Shown here: in pieces, positions 16,638 through 25,402 of the stretch | Numbering within the stretch: position 1 is the first letter of the stretch | Layout of the letters: every line of letters begins with the position of its first letter | Assembly: GCA_035540715.1 (NCBI GenBank) | Contig: DATLGA010000041.1 | Location: 1-64,000, forward strand | Source: JACDBZ01 sp035540715 | Lineage (GTDB): Bacteria; Chloroflexota; Limnocylindria; QHBO01 | Length of the DNA stretch: 64,000 nt | Direction: 5' to 3' | Notes under the pieces: model-generated | Seen by the model: the letters and a program-made list of their open reading frames with translations, nothing else | Databases searched by the model: none | What the model was told of the DNA's origin: nothing | Made by a program: the position numbers and the translations under genes

Positions 16638-17593
16638 TGGGCGGAATCGGGCGGATCGCCTTCCTCGGCACCGGCGCGTTCGGCGTGCCGCTGCTGGCAC
16701 GCGTCGCCCCGATGGCCGATGAGCTGCTCGTCGTCAGCCAGCCCGATCGGCCGGCCGGACGCCGGCTTCAGCTCCGCGCGACCCCGGCGGCGCAATTCGC
16801 ACGCGAGCACGGGCACCCGGTGGTGACGCCGGAACGGTTGCGCTCCGACGAGGCTCGAGCCGCGCTCCACCAGTTCGCTCCCGACGGCCTGCTGCTCGTG
16901 TCGTACGGGCAGCTCGTCCCGCCCGACATCCTCGAGGTCGGGCGGCGCCCACCGCTCAACGTCCATCCGTCGCTCCTGCCGCGCCACCGCGGCGCCGCTC
17001 CCGTCGCGGGGACGATCCTGGCCGGCGACGCGGAGGGCGGCGTGACGCTCATGGTGATGACCCCGGAGCTCGACGCGGGGCCGATCGTTCGGCAGTGGCG
17101 CGTCCCGCTCGGCGGCCGGGAGACGACGCCGGAGCTCGATGCCAGGCTGGCCGACCTCGCCGCGGACGTCGTACCGCCCGAGCTGGAGCGTTGGGCGGCC
17201 GGCTCGCTCGACTTCGAGCCGCAGGACGAGGCGGCCGCGACGCACGTGCACCCCTTCAAACGGACGGACGGCTGGATCGATTGGCGCCGTCCGGCCGTCG
17301 AGATCGACCGGCAGGTCCGTGCGCTCCAACCGTGGCCGGGAGCGTGGACGTCGATCGACGGCCGTCGCCTCCACATCCGACGGGCACGGCCGGTCGCGGG
17401 TGTCGATGACGTGCCGATCGGCGTGCTTCTGCCGGGCGAGGCGCCGTGCGTGGCCACCGGCGTCGGCGGCCTGGCGCTCGAGGTCGTGCAGCCGGAGGGC
17501 AGGCCGGCGATGCCAGCCGACGCCTGGCGCCGCGGGCTGGCGCGTGAGCACGTGTTGCTCGGCGCCGGCCGGCCCGAGCACGTCCTCGGCTAG
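16637..17593 (+). CDS. fmt: Methionyl-tRNA formyltransferase
   Basis: Fmt formylates initiator Met-tRNA using 10-formyl-tetrahydrofolate. The 318-aa protein has the start IGRIAFLGTGAFGVPLL, the folate/catalytic block LNVHPSLLPRHRGAAPV, and DAGPIV. A C-terminal OB-like domain follows (about 210-318). The GTG start shares one base with the def stop (TAGTG). Its TAG stop lies in a CTAG that also provides the stop of the convergent BON gene. Confidence 0.95.
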   Translation: MGGIGRIAFLGTGAFGVPLLARVAPMADELLVVSQPDRPAGRRLQLRATPAAQFAREHGHPVVTPERLRSDEARAALHQFAPDGLLLVSYGQLVPPDILEVGRRPPLNVHPSLLPRHRGAAPVAGTILAGDAEGGVTLMVMTPELDAGPIVRQWRVPLGGRETTPELDARLADLAADVVPPELERWAAGSLDFEPQDEAAATHVHPFKRTDGWIDWRRPAVEIDRQVRALQPWPGAWTSIDGRRLHIRRARPVAGVDDVPIGVLLPGEAPCVATGVGGLALEVVQPEGRPAMPADAWRRGLAREHVLLGAGRPEHVLG

Positions 17594-18171
17594 GAAGAGA
17601 TCGAGGTCGGCTCCCGGCCGATCTCCTCGCCGGGGAGGTGCAGGAGGTTCCGCACCGCCCACACGCCGGGGATCTGCTCGACGGCGGCGACGAGCGAGCC
17701 GCGCATGGCCTCGTCGGGCACCTCGCCGCGCAGGACCACGATGCCGCGCTCGACGTTGATGTTCAGTGACCCCTTCGGCACGGCCGGATCACGGAACAGC
17801 TCGGTCTGGACCCGCGAGGCGAGGGTGACGTCGTCCGGGAACGGGTCCCGGTCCTCGCCACCGTGCCGCACCGCCGCCACGCGACCGCGGACGTCACTCT
17901 GCACCCGATTGGCGATGCGACCGCTGGCGCGGGCGCCCCGGCGGACCGTCGCCGCTGCCTGGTCCGCCAGGCGAGCCCGGCGTGACCGGCCACGCTGCGG
18001 ATCCATGAGGTAGGCAAGGCCCGCGCCGGCCAGGCCCGCGCCGAGCGCGACCATGAGCCGATCGCGCCAGCCGGCACCCCGGTCCTCGCCATGGATGGCG
18101 GCCCGGGCGCGGCGCGCCGCCTCGTTCGAAGCCTGCTCACCGCCGGTCAACAGGCGGTCGAGAATGTTCAT
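17590..18171 (-). CDS. BON-domain membrane-anchored protein
   Basis: The 193-aa product has one hydrophobic helix (LMVALGAGLAGAGLAYLMD, about 39-57), a basic linker, and a C-terminal BON domain (VTLASRVQTELFRDPAVP ... INVERGIVVLRGEV ... IPGVWAVRNLLHLPGE). BON domains bind lipids or mediate envelope attachment in stress proteins such as OsmY. An exact role is not predictable. GGAGGAA stands 7 nt before the ATG. It is convergent with fmt and divergent from the YugP peptidase gene. Confidence 0.8.
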   Translation of the reverse strand: MNILDRLLTGGEQASNEAARRARAAIHGEDRGAGWRDRLMVALGAGLAGAGLAYLMDPQRGRSRRARLADQAAATVRRGARASGRIANRVQSDVRGRVAAVRHGGEDRDPFPDDVTLASRVQTELFRDPAVPKGSLNINVERGIVVLRGEVPDEAMRGSLVAAVEQIPGVWAVRNLLHLPGEEIGREPTSISS

Positions 18172-18262
18172 GTCGGTTCCTCCAGTCTCAGATCGCCATG
18201 CTCCTCCGCAGGCTGCGTGCCGGACCGACGCCGGCCCCGCGGAACCCGAATTCGAGGTCGGA

Positions 18263-18268
18263 TATACT
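18263..18268 (+). promoter_or_regulatory. -10 box of the yugP-rlmN-rpe promoter
   Basis: TATACT lies 32 nt before the ATG at 18301. A GGAGG near 18284 serves as ribosome site. No good -35 is visible. Confidence 0.5.
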
Positions 18269-18300
18269 CGGATCGGCCCTCACGGAGGTGGGCTCAACCG

Positions 18301-19026
18301 ATGATCTTCGACCCGCTCTACATCTTCGCCGTCCTCATCCCGACGATCGCCATCACGGGGTGGGCGGCCTGGCGCGTCCGATCGACCTACGGCAAGTGGG
18401 CCAAGGTCGACTCGGGCATCAACATGGATGCCTTCGACTTCGCCCGCCGGCTCCTCGACCGGCAGGGGCTGCAGCACGTTCGGATCGAACCCACCCCCGG
18501 GCAGCTGACCGATCACTACGATCCGCGGGGCAAGGTGCTGCGCGTCAGCACCCAGGTCGCCGACGCATCGGCACTCGAATCGGCGGGCTTCCGCGGCGGC
18601 ACCCAGCGCCTCTCGGTCGCGGCGGCGGCGGTCATCGCCCACGAGGTCGGCCATGCCCTCCAGCACCAGGAGAACGACCCGATGATGGCGCTGCGCCAGG
18701 CGATCGTGCCGGCGGCCCAGTTCGGGTCGGGCATCGCCCCGTGGCTCGTCATCGCGGGCGTGCTCCTCCAGTTCACCGGGCTCGCCATCGTGGGGCTCAT
18801 CGGCTTCGGGGCGGCCGTGCTGTTCACCTTCGCGACGCTGCCGGTCGAGATCGGCGCGTCGGGCAAGGCGCTCGCCTTCGTGAACGGCATCGGCCTCGCC
18901 GGCGAGCGGCAGGACGGCGCCCGCGCCGTCCTGAAGGCGGCCGCCTGGACCTACGTCGCGGGCGCGCTCACCGCGCTGCTGACGTTCCTCTACTACGCGT
19001 ACCTGATCTTTGGTCGGCGGCACTGA
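18301..19026 (+). CDS. YugP-like neutral zinc metallopeptidase (Zn_peptidase_2)
   Basis: The 241-aa protein has an N-terminal helix (IFAVLIPTIAITGWAAW), a zinc site HEVGHALQHQ, and two more hydrophobic stretches near 150-190 and at the C-terminus. This matches the YugP family of membrane metallopeptidases, whose substrates are unknown. The conserved YDPRGKVLRVS precedes the HEXXH. Its end overlaps the start of rlmN by 17 nt. Confidence 0.87.
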   Translation: MIFDPLYIFAVLIPTIAITGWAAWRVRSTYGKWAKVDSGINMDAFDFARRLLDRQGLQHVRIEPTPGQLTDHYDPRGKVLRVSTQVADASALESAGFRGGTQRLSVAAAAVIAHEVGHALQHQENDPMMALRQAIVPAAQFGSGIAPWLVIAGVLLQFTGLAIVGLIGFGAAVLFTFATLPVEIGASGKALAFVNGIGLAGERQDGARAVLKAAAWTYVAGALTALLTFLYYAYLIFGRRH

Positions 19027-20161
19027 GCTCACGCTCGCCGCGCCGCCCCCGGCGATCAGCGAGGTCGACCCGGCAACGCTCGCCGCGTGGCTCGAAGCCC
19101 GCGGCGAGCCGGCGTATCGGACGCGCCAGGTCCTCGAGGGCGCGCACCGGCCGGACGCGGCGGGCTTCGACGACCTGACCGAGCTTCCGAAGACGCTGCG
19201 CGTCGAGCTCGGGCGGGCCTTCCGGTTCAGCACCATCGCCGACAGCCACGTCATCGGCGCGGATGCGGGGCTGACCGCCAAGGCGGTCCACGAGCTGGCT
19301 GACGGCCAGCGCATCGAATCGGTCCTCATGCGCTACCCCGCGCGGGCACCGTCGTCGGAGCGCACGACCGTCTGCATCAGCTCGCAGGCCGGGTGCGCCG
19401 TCAACTGCCCGTTCTGCGCGACCGGGCAGGCCGGCTTCGGCCGCCAGCTGACGCCGGGGGAAATCGTCGACCAGGTGCTGCACTGGCACCGGCCGCCGTG
19501 GCGGGCGCTCGGTGACGCGTCTCGCGGCCATTACAACATCGTCTTCATGGGCATGGGGGAGCCGCTCAACAACGCCGACCGCGTCTTCGAGGCCGTGCGC
19601 CTCCTCAACGATGCGGGACGGCTCGGCATCGGCGCGCGCCACATCACCGTCTCGACGTCGGGCGTCGTCCCGGGCATGGACCGCATGGTCGAGGAGCTGC
19701 CCCAGGTGAACCTGGCCATCAGCCTCCACGCCGCGACCGACTCGCTGCGCGACGAGCTCGTACCCATCAACCGCAAGTGGCCGGTCGCCGACGTTGTGGC
19801 CGCGGGCCGGCGCTTCGCGGCGCGCACCGGGCGCCGGGTGAGCCTCGAGTACGTGATGATCGACGGCGTCAATGACACCGACGAGCAGGCCGCCGGCCTG
19901 GTGAGGCTTGCCCGCGGCTGGCGCTCGCATGTCAACCTCATCCCGCTCAATCCGACCCCGGGTTCCCGGTGGAGCGGCACGCCGCCGCGCCGGATCCGGG
20001 CGTTCGTCGAGACCCTCGAGGCGGGCGGCCTTTCGGTCACGGTACGCGACACGAGGGGCCGCGAGATCGACGCGGCCTGCGGGCAGCTCCACGCGCAGCT
20101 GGCCGGCAAGGCGCTCCGCGAGGCGCGCGTCACGACGGGTGCCGGTGAGGGAGCGACGTGA
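19010..20161 (+). CDS. rlmN: Dual-specificity RNA methyltransferase RlmN
   Basis: RlmN is a radical-SAM enzyme that methylates C2 of A2503 in 23S rRNA and A37 in some tRNAs. The 4Fe-4S motif CAVNCPFC is preceded by VCISSQAG, and the second catalytic Cys is in IDAACGQLHAQ near the C-terminus. GMGEPLNN and VSLEYVMIDGVND are further RlmN signatures. The first available start, TTG 19010, gives 383 aa and overlaps yugP by 17 nt. Confidence 0.94.
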   Translation: MVGGTELTLAAPPPAISEVDPATLAAWLEARGEPAYRTRQVLEGAHRPDAAGFDDLTELPKTLRVELGRAFRFSTIADSHVIGADAGLTAKAVHELADGQRIESVLMRYPARAPSSERTTVCISSQAGCAVNCPFCATGQAGFGRQLTPGEIVDQVLHWHRPPWRALGDASRGHYNIVFMGMGEPLNNADRVFEAVRLLNDAGRLGIGARHITVSTSGVVPGMDRMVEELPQVNLAISLHAATDSLRDELVPINRKWPVADVVAAGRRFAARTGRRVSLEYVMIDGVNDTDEQAAGLVRLARGWRSHVNLIPLNPTPGSRWSGTPPRRIRAFVETLEAGGLSVTVRDTRGREIDAACGQLHAQLAGKALREARVTTGAGEGAT

Positions 20162-20859
20162 CCCGCAATCCGCAGATCAGCGCATCGATCCTCAACGCCG
20201 ACTTCGGGCGCCTCTCCGACGAGGTGCGCCGGGCGGCCGGCGGCGGCGTCGACTCGATCCACCTCGACGTCATGGACGGTCACTTCGTCGACAACCTGAC
20301 GATGGGCCCGGTCGTGGTCGACGCGGTCCGGGCCGCCACCGACCTGCCCTTCCACAGCCACCTCATGATCGACAACCCGCTCGCGTACGCCGAGCGCTTC
20401 GCCGAGGCGGGGAGCGACCTGATCGTCTTCCACGTCGAGGCGCCCGATCCCGCGGACGAGGTGATCGGCGCGATCGTCGAGGCCGGCAAGCGCCCCGGCA
20501 TCGCGCTCAATCCCGAGACGCCGGCCGAGGCGGTCATGCCGTACCTCGAGCGCGTGGACCTCGTGCTCGTCATGACCGTCAATCCCGGGTGGGGCGGCCA
20601 GTCGTTCATCGGCGAGGTGATGCCGAAGCTCGCGGGCCTCCGCGACGAGATCGATCGTCGCGGCCTGGCGGTCGATCTGGGTGTCGACGGCGGGGTGAAC
20701 CGTGAGACGATCGGCCGCGCCTTCGGCGCCGGGGGAGACGTCCTCGTCACCGGCAGCGCCCTGTACAGTACCGCTGGCGACCTGGCGCCCACGGTCGCCG
20801 CGCTGCGCGAGGCTGCCCTCGCCGGCACCGACGCCGATACCGACGCCGAAAGGACCTGA
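20158..20859 (+). CDS. rpe: Ribulose-phosphate 3-epimerase
   Basis: Rpe interconverts ribulose-5-P and xylulose-5-P in the pentose phosphate pathway. The 233-aa TIM barrel has ISASILNADFG, IHLDVMDGHFVDNLTMGP, HLMI, VLVMTVNPGWGGQSFI and LGVDGGVN. It ends in a short Asp/Thr/Ala tail absent from most homologues. GTGA overlap with rlmN. Confidence 0.96.
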   Translation: MTRNPQISASILNADFGRLSDEVRRAAGGGVDSIHLDVMDGHFVDNLTMGPVVVDAVRAATDLPFHSHLMIDNPLAYAERFAEAGSDLIVFHVEAPDPADEVIGAIVEAGKRPGIALNPETPAEAVMPYLERVDLVLVMTVNPGWGGQSFIGEVMPKLAGLRDEIDRRGLAVDLGVDGGVNRETIGRAFGAGGDVLVTGSALYSTAGDLAPTVAALREAALAGTDADTDAERT

Positions 20860-22520
20860 CGCTGCTGCCTCGCCGATCCCGCCTGTCCATCGTCTCCATC
20901 CTCGCGGTGGCCACCCTGGCCCTGGCAGCCTGTGGCGAGGAGGGCCCGCAGCTCCCCTTCGTCCCCACGCCGGAGCCCACGCCCGAGCAGCCGCGTGAGG
21001 TGACCATCCAGGTCGTCTCGCGAGGATCGGCGGAGCCGGTCAGCGGGGCCGAGCTCGTGGTCGACGGCACCGTCGCCGGGACGGATGCGGACGGCACCGC
21101 GCGGCTGACCGCCATGCGCGGCGCCGCCGTGGAAGCCAGCGCGCCGGGCCATGACCCGGGCGAGGGCGTCGTCCCCGAGGAGGGCGACCTGACGATCGAG
21201 CTGCGGCCGAACGTCGTCCGCGGCACGCTGGTCGACCGTGACGGCGAGCCGGTCGTCGGCGCGCGCGTCTTCGTCGAGGGGACCGACGCCGTCGTGCGCA
21301 CCGACGACGCTGGCGCCTACGAGCTGCCCGACGTGCCCGAGGCGGGCACGCTCGTCTACAAGATGCCGGGCTACCGGCTCGGCCTCATCGAGATCGACGA
21401 GGAGATGACGAAGGACCTGGTCATGCAGCCGTTCGAGGCGCGTGCGCTGTACGCGCCGGCGGCGGTGTTCGAGGCGCCCGGACGGCTCGAAGCGATGCTC
21501 GACCTCATCGACCGCACCGAGGTCAACGCGCTCGTCATCGACGTGAAGGAGACCGACGGCCGCCTGTTCTACGCCACCGACCTGCCCGAGGCAGCGGAGG
21601 TGGGCGCGGTGCGCGAAGCGCCGATCTTCGACCCGGCGGAGCTGCTTCCACAGCTGCGCGAGCGGGGAATCTACACGATTGCCCGAATGGTCGTCATGAA
21701 GGACAACACCGTGGCCGCGGCGCGGCCCGAGCTGGCCGTCATGAACACCTCGACCGGCGAGCCGTGGCGCGACAACATCGGAGGAGCGTGGCTCGACCCC
21801 GCGGCGCCCGGCGTCGCGGAGTACACCGCGGCCATCGCCCGTGACCTCGCGGACAAGGGCTTCGACGAGGTGCAGCTCGACTACATCCGGTTCTTCAGCG
21901 ACGGGCCGTACGCCGTGGCCGATACGAATCTGCCGAACACCCAGTCCTTCCGTTTGCCGGCGATCCAGCGCGTCCTGCGGGTGGTGAGCGACGCGGTCGC
22001 CCCGACGCGCGCGTTCCTCTCGGCCGACGTCTTCCCGATCAGCTTCATCGTCCCCGACGACCAGGGGATCGGGCAGCGGCCCGAGGTGATCATGCCGTAC
22101 GTCGACTACTTCAGCCCGATGATCTATCCGAGCCACTACGGGCCCGGCGTCTTCGGCTTCGAGGTGCCGAACAACTTCCCGTACGAGGTGGTGGACCGGA
22201 CCCTCGAGATCATGAACCGGCAGGCCGAGGGGCTCCCCATCGTGATCCGGCCCTGGATCCAGGACTTCGGCTACGGTCAGTTCCCGCCCTACACCGCGGA
22301 CCAGGTGCGCGCGCAGATGACCGCGGCGGCCGACCGCGGGGCAGCCGGCTGGATGATCTGGAACGCACGCGCGGCCTTCACCGAGGCGGCCCTCGCCCCA
22401 CCCCGCGACGGCGAGGGGTGGGGCCCGGTGACGACGGCGGAGCCGCCCGCCACACCGAGCCCGGAGCCCGACGCGGTGCCGACCGACGGTGCCTCGCCAT
22501 CGCCCGACGCCACGCCCTGA
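20859..22520 (+). CDS. Putative glycoside hydrolase lipoprotein (DUF4015-like)
   Basis: The 553-aa product begins with a lipoprotein signal (PRRSRLSIVSILAVATLALAAC region; lipobox LAAC at about residues 23-26). A Pro-rich linker, a carboxypeptidase-regulatory-like beta-sandwich (RGTLVDRDGEPVVGARVFV) and a C-terminal TIM-barrel domain (VNALVIDVKETDGRL, DEVQLDYIRFFSDG, YFSPMIYPSHYG) follow. The barrel matches the DUF4015 group of predicted polysaccharide hydrolases. It is predicted to be anchored outside the membrane. There is no ATG/GTG/TTG before the signal peptide. ACG 20859 overlaps the rpe stop (TGACG) with AAAGGA upstream; CTG 20862 or 20865 are alternatives, and GTG 20907 would cut the signal to eight residues. 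The tail is Pro/Ser/Thr-rich. Confidence 0.75.
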   Translation, partial: TLLPRRSRLSIVSILAVATLALAACGEEGPQLPFVPTPEPTPEQPREVTIQVVSRGSAEPVSGAELVVDGTVAGTDADGTARLTAMRGAAVEASAPGHDPGEGVVPEEGDLTIELRPNVVRGTLVDRDGEPVVGARVFVEGTDAVVRTDDAGAYELPDVPEAGTLVYKMPGYRLGLIEIDEEMTKDLVMQPFEARALYAPAAVFEAPGRLEAMLDLIDRTEVNALVIDVKETDGRLFYATDLPEAAEVGAVREAPIFDPAELLPQLRERGIYTIARMVVMKDNTVAAARPELAVMNTSTGEPWRDNIGGAWLDPAAPGVAEYTAAIARDLADKGFDEVQLDYIRFFSDGPYAVADTNLPNTQSFRLPAIQRVLRVVSDAVAPTRAFLSADVFPISFIVPDDQGIGQRPEVIMPYVDYFSPMIYPSHYGPGVFGFEVPNNFPYEVVDRTLEIMNRQAEGLPIVIRPWIQDFGYGQFPPYTADQVRAQMTAAADRGAAGWMIWNARAAFTEAALAPPRDGEGWGPVTTAEPPATPSPEPDAVPTDGASPSPDATP

Positions 22521-22525
22521 GCGCG

Positions 22526-22984
22526 GTGCGCCTCGTCGTGCAGCGCGTCACGCGCGCATCGGCCCACAGCCAGGGGACGCTCCTCGGGCGCATCGACAGG
22601 GGGGCGCTCGTCCTCGCGGGCGTCGGGCGCGACGACACGCCGGAGATCGTCGATCGGATGGCGGACAAGCTGGTCGGCCTGCGCTACTTCGAGGACGCCG
22701 ACGGCCGCACGAACCTGTCGATCGACGAAGCCGGTGGGTCGCTGCTGGTCGTGAGCCAGTTCACGCTCTACGCCGACCTGCGCCGCGGTCGCCGCCCCGG
22801 CTTCACCCGGGCCGCGCTCCCGGAGCTGGCCACGCCGCTGATCGATCGGTTCACCGCACGGCTGCGGCAGCTCGGCGTCACGGTCGCGACCGGTCGGTTC
22901 GGCGCCGAGATGGACGTCGAGCTCGTCAACGACGGCCCGTTCACGCTCGTCCTGGACTCCGATCGCGACCTCGGGCCGGCCTGA
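22526..22984 (+). CDS. dtd: D-aminoacyl-tRNA deacylase
   Basis: Dtd hydrolyses D-amino acids and glycine from mischarged tRNAs. The 152-aa product shows the active-site motif SQFTLYAD and the Gly-cisPro segment NDGPFTL, plus RLVVQRVTRAS at the N-terminus. The GTG start follows the preceding stop by 5 nt. Convergent with rpmB. Confidence 0.95.
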   Translation: MRLVVQRVTRASAHSQGTLLGRIDRGALVLAGVGRDDTPEIVDRMADKLVGLRYFEDADGRTNLSIDEAGGSLLVVSQFTLYADLRRGRRPGFTRAALPELATPLIDRFTARLRQLGVTVATGRFGAEMDVELVNDGPFTLVLDSDRDLGPA

Positions 22985-22995
22985 GACAGCACGAC

Positions 22996-23019
22996 GCCCG
23001 CGTCCGGTCGGACGCGGGC
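22996..23019. terminator. Shared hairpin between convergent dtd and rpmB
   Basis: GCCCGCGTCC and its perfect complement flank a GGTC loop. It begins 11 nt after dtd and ends 28 nt from the rpmB stop. There is no U-tract on either side, so termination would be weak or Rho-assisted; as a hairpin it can serve both strands. Confidence 0.55.
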
Positions 23020-23047
23020 GCATCGGCGCGCGGGTGGGAGGGAGAGG

Positions 23048-23239
23048 TTAGACCTTCTGGGCCGTGCGGCGGCAGCGGCTGCAGGCCTTCACCTTGGTGA
23101 CCTTGCCATCGGTGGTGATGGTCATCGGCTGAAGGTTGGGCAGCCACCGGCGCAGGGCGCGCTTGCGGTTCATCCCCACCGACTGGGGATTCCAGCCGGT
23201 GATCGGGCGCTTGCCGCAGAGGTCGCAGACGCGTGCCAT
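23048..23239 (-). CDS. rpmB: 50S ribosomal protein L28
   Basis: The 63-aa protein has the L28 start MARVCDLCGKRP, the block GMNRKRALRRWLPNLQ and a second Cys pair CSRC, so it is the zinc-ribbon form. It stands alone, divergent from recG. A GC-rich hairpin (CCGGCGC/GCGCCGG at 23270-23286) lies in its leader. Confidence 0.95.
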   Translation of the reverse strand: MARVCDLCGKRPITGWNPQSVGMNRKRALRRWLPNLQPMTITTDGKVTKVKACSRCRRTAQKV

Positions 23240-23308
23240 GGTCGAGTTCGGTCTCCAATCACAAGGGAACCGGCGCGGTGCGCCGGCGCGGCCGCGATGG
23301 TAGCACGC

Positions 23309-23314
23309 TACGAT
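23309..23314 (+). promoter_or_regulatory. -10-like box for leaderless recG
   Basis: TACGAT ends 6 nt before ATG 23321 with no ribosome site between, the same spacing as for lspA, rnhB and yraN. Confidence 0.5.
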
Positions 23315-23320
23315 CGGCCC

Positions 23321-25402
23321 ATGCAATCGAGCCGGGGCCTCCACGCCGAGGACCTCGACCGGCCGATCCGAACGGTGCTGCCGGAGCTCGCGCGCGGCAC
23401 CGCCAGCCTCGGGAAGCTCGGCATCGTCACCCCGCGTGACGCCCTCTGGTACCTGCCCTTTCGCTACGACGACTACAGCGATCTGCGCCCGCTCGCCGAG
23501 CTCGTGCCCGACGACAAGCAGTCGGCGCGCGTCCGCGTCGAGGCCGTGCGCGTCGAGCCCGGATTCGGCCGGAGACCACAGCGGGTGATCGCGCAGGTCA
23601 GCGACGACAGTGGGAGCGCCGAAGCCGTCTGGTTCGGCCGTCGCTTCGTCGAACGGCGTTTGAGCCAGGGCGACGAGATCATCCTCTCCGGCAAGGTCAG
23701 CCAGCGCGGCTGGCGATCGCAGTTCACCTCGCCGGAGTTCAGCCCCGCAGGCCGCGAGTCGGTCCATACCGGGCGCGTCGTGCCGGTCTATCACCTGGCC
23801 GGCGGCGTGACGCAGAAGCGGCTGCGTGAGCTCCTGGCCCGAATCCTCGAGGCCGCGCTGCCGGTCGTGGAGGACCCGCTCGAGGCGGGGGAGCGGCGCG
23901 GGCTTCCCCCGCTGGCCGACGCGCTGCGAGCCGCGCACTTTCCCGAGCAGGCCGGTGACGTGACGCCGGCGCTCGACCGCCTCGCCTTCGACGAGCTGGT
24001 GGCGCTCCAGCTCACCCTGGCACAGGCGCGCGCAGCGCGGGACCAGCTGCGGGCGCCCGCCATTCGCGTCGCCGACCCCGATCGTGCCGAGATCATCGAC
24101 GCACTGCCGTTCGAGCTCACCGACGACCAGCGGAGTGCGGTCGAGGCCATCGCCGCCGACATGGCGCGTGAGCGCCCGATGCGCCGGCTTCTCCAGGGAG
24201 ACGTGGGCAGCGGCAAGACGGCCGTCGCGGCGGTGGCCCTTGCGAGCGCGGTGCGCGCCGGGTGGCAGGGTGCGCTCATGGCGCCGACCGAGGTCCTCGC
24301 CCGTCAGCACCACGCCGGGCTCGCTCCGCTCCTGGATCGGCTCGGCGTGCGAGCCGAGTTCCTGTCGGGGTCGCTCACGCCGGCCCGCAAGCGCGAGATT
24401 CACGACGCAATCGGCGGCGGCCTGGCGGAGGTCGTGATCGGCACGCACGCCGTCATCAGCGAAGCGGTCGCGTTCCCACGGCTGGCCCTCGCCATCGTCG
24501 ACGAGCAGCACCGCTTCGGGGTCGGGCAGCGCGCCGCCCTGCAGGCGAAGGGCAGCGGAGGGGAGCCGCACGTGCTCGCCCTGACCGCGACGCCGATCCC
24601 GCGGACGCTGGCGCTGAGCGTGTACGGCGACCTGGCGATCAGCACGATTCGGCAGATGCCCCCGGGTCGCCGTCCGATCCGAACCGAGATCCGCGACCGG
24701 CGCGCGCTCCCGAAGATCCAGGCGTTCGTCGCCGCCGAGGCCGCCGAAGGGCGGCAATCGTTCGTCGTCGTGCCGCTCGTCGCCGAGTCCGACGCGCTCC
24801 AGGCCGCCAGTGCGGAGGCGGAGGCCGAGCGCCTGCGCGGGGCGCTGCCCGACCTGCGGATCGGGCTCGTCCACGGGCAGCAGAAGGCGGACGTGCGCGA
24901 TGCCACGATGACCGCCTTCGCATCGGGAGAGATCGACGTGCTCGTGGCCACGACCGTCGTCGAGGTCGGGATCGACGTCCCGAACGCGAGTGTCATGGTC
25001 ATCGAGGACGCGGAGCGCTTCGGGCTCGCCCAGCTCCACCAGCTGCGCGGCCGCGTGGGGCGCGGCCTGCATCGGTCGTTCTGCATCCTCGTCTCGGACG
25101 CCACCGACGAGCTGGCGCAGCAGCGGCTCGAGGTGGTTCGCGGATCGAACGACGGGTTCGCGATCGCCGAGGCCGACCTGCAGCTGCGCGGTGCCGGGAA
25201 CCTGCTCGGCACGCGACAGTCGGGCCTGCCCCCGCTGCGAGTGGCGTCGCTGTTCGAGCCGCGTCATGTCCGCCTGGCCGAGCGCGCGCGATCGCTGGCC
25301 GATCGCCTCATTGCGGCCGATCCGACCCTCGCCCGCCGGCCCGGCCTCGCGCGCCTGCAGACCGACTTCGCGGCCATGGAAGAGGAGGGGGACGCGGCCT
25401 GA
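23321..25402 (+). CDS. recG: ATP-dependent DNA helicase RecG
   Basis: RecG remodels forks and Holliday junctions. The 693-aa product has an N-terminal wedge/OB domain (GKLGIVTPRDALWYLPFRYDD), then a helicase core with Walker A LLQGDVGSGKTAVA, the DEQH-type box IVDEQHRFGVGQR, LTATPIPRTLALS and the QLRGRVGRG motif. ATG 23321 gives the usual N-terminus; an upstream GTG 23297 would add eight residues and lie before the promoter box. Confidence 0.95.
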   Translation: MQSSRGLHAEDLDRPIRTVLPELARGTASLGKLGIVTPRDALWYLPFRYDDYSDLRPLAELVPDDKQSARVRVEAVRVEPGFGRRPQRVIAQVSDDSGSAEAVWFGRRFVERRLSQGDEIILSGKVSQRGWRSQFTSPEFSPAGRESVHTGRVVPVYHLAGGVTQKRLRELLARILEAALPVVEDPLEAGERRGLPPLADALRAAHFPEQAGDVTPALDRLAFDELVALQLTLAQARAARDQLRAPAIRVADPDRAEIIDALPFELTDDQRSAVEAIAADMARERPMRRLLQGDVGSGKTAVAAVALASAVRAGWQGALMAPTEVLARQHHAGLAPLLDRLGVRAEFLSGSLTPARKREIHDAIGGGLAEVVIGTHAVISEAVAFPRLALAIVDEQHRFGVGQRAALQAKGSGGEPHVLALTATPIPRTLALSVYGDLAISTIRQMPPGRRPIRTEIRDRRALPKIQAFVAAEAAEGRQSFVVVPLVAESDALQAASAEAEAERLRGALPDLRIGLVHGQQKADVRDATMTAFASGEIDVLVATTVVEVGIDVPNASVMVIEDAERFGLAQLHQLRGRVGRGLHRSFCILVSDATDELAQQRLEVVRGSNDGFAIAEADLQLRGAGNLLGTRQSGLPPLRVASLFEPRHVRLAERARSLADRLIAADPTLARRPGLARLQTDFAAMEEEGDAA

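Noticed and set aside
23240..25267. Upstream extension of rpmB on the minus strand to about 739 codons
   Set aside because: L28 starts cleanly at 23239; the extension is only antisense of recG.
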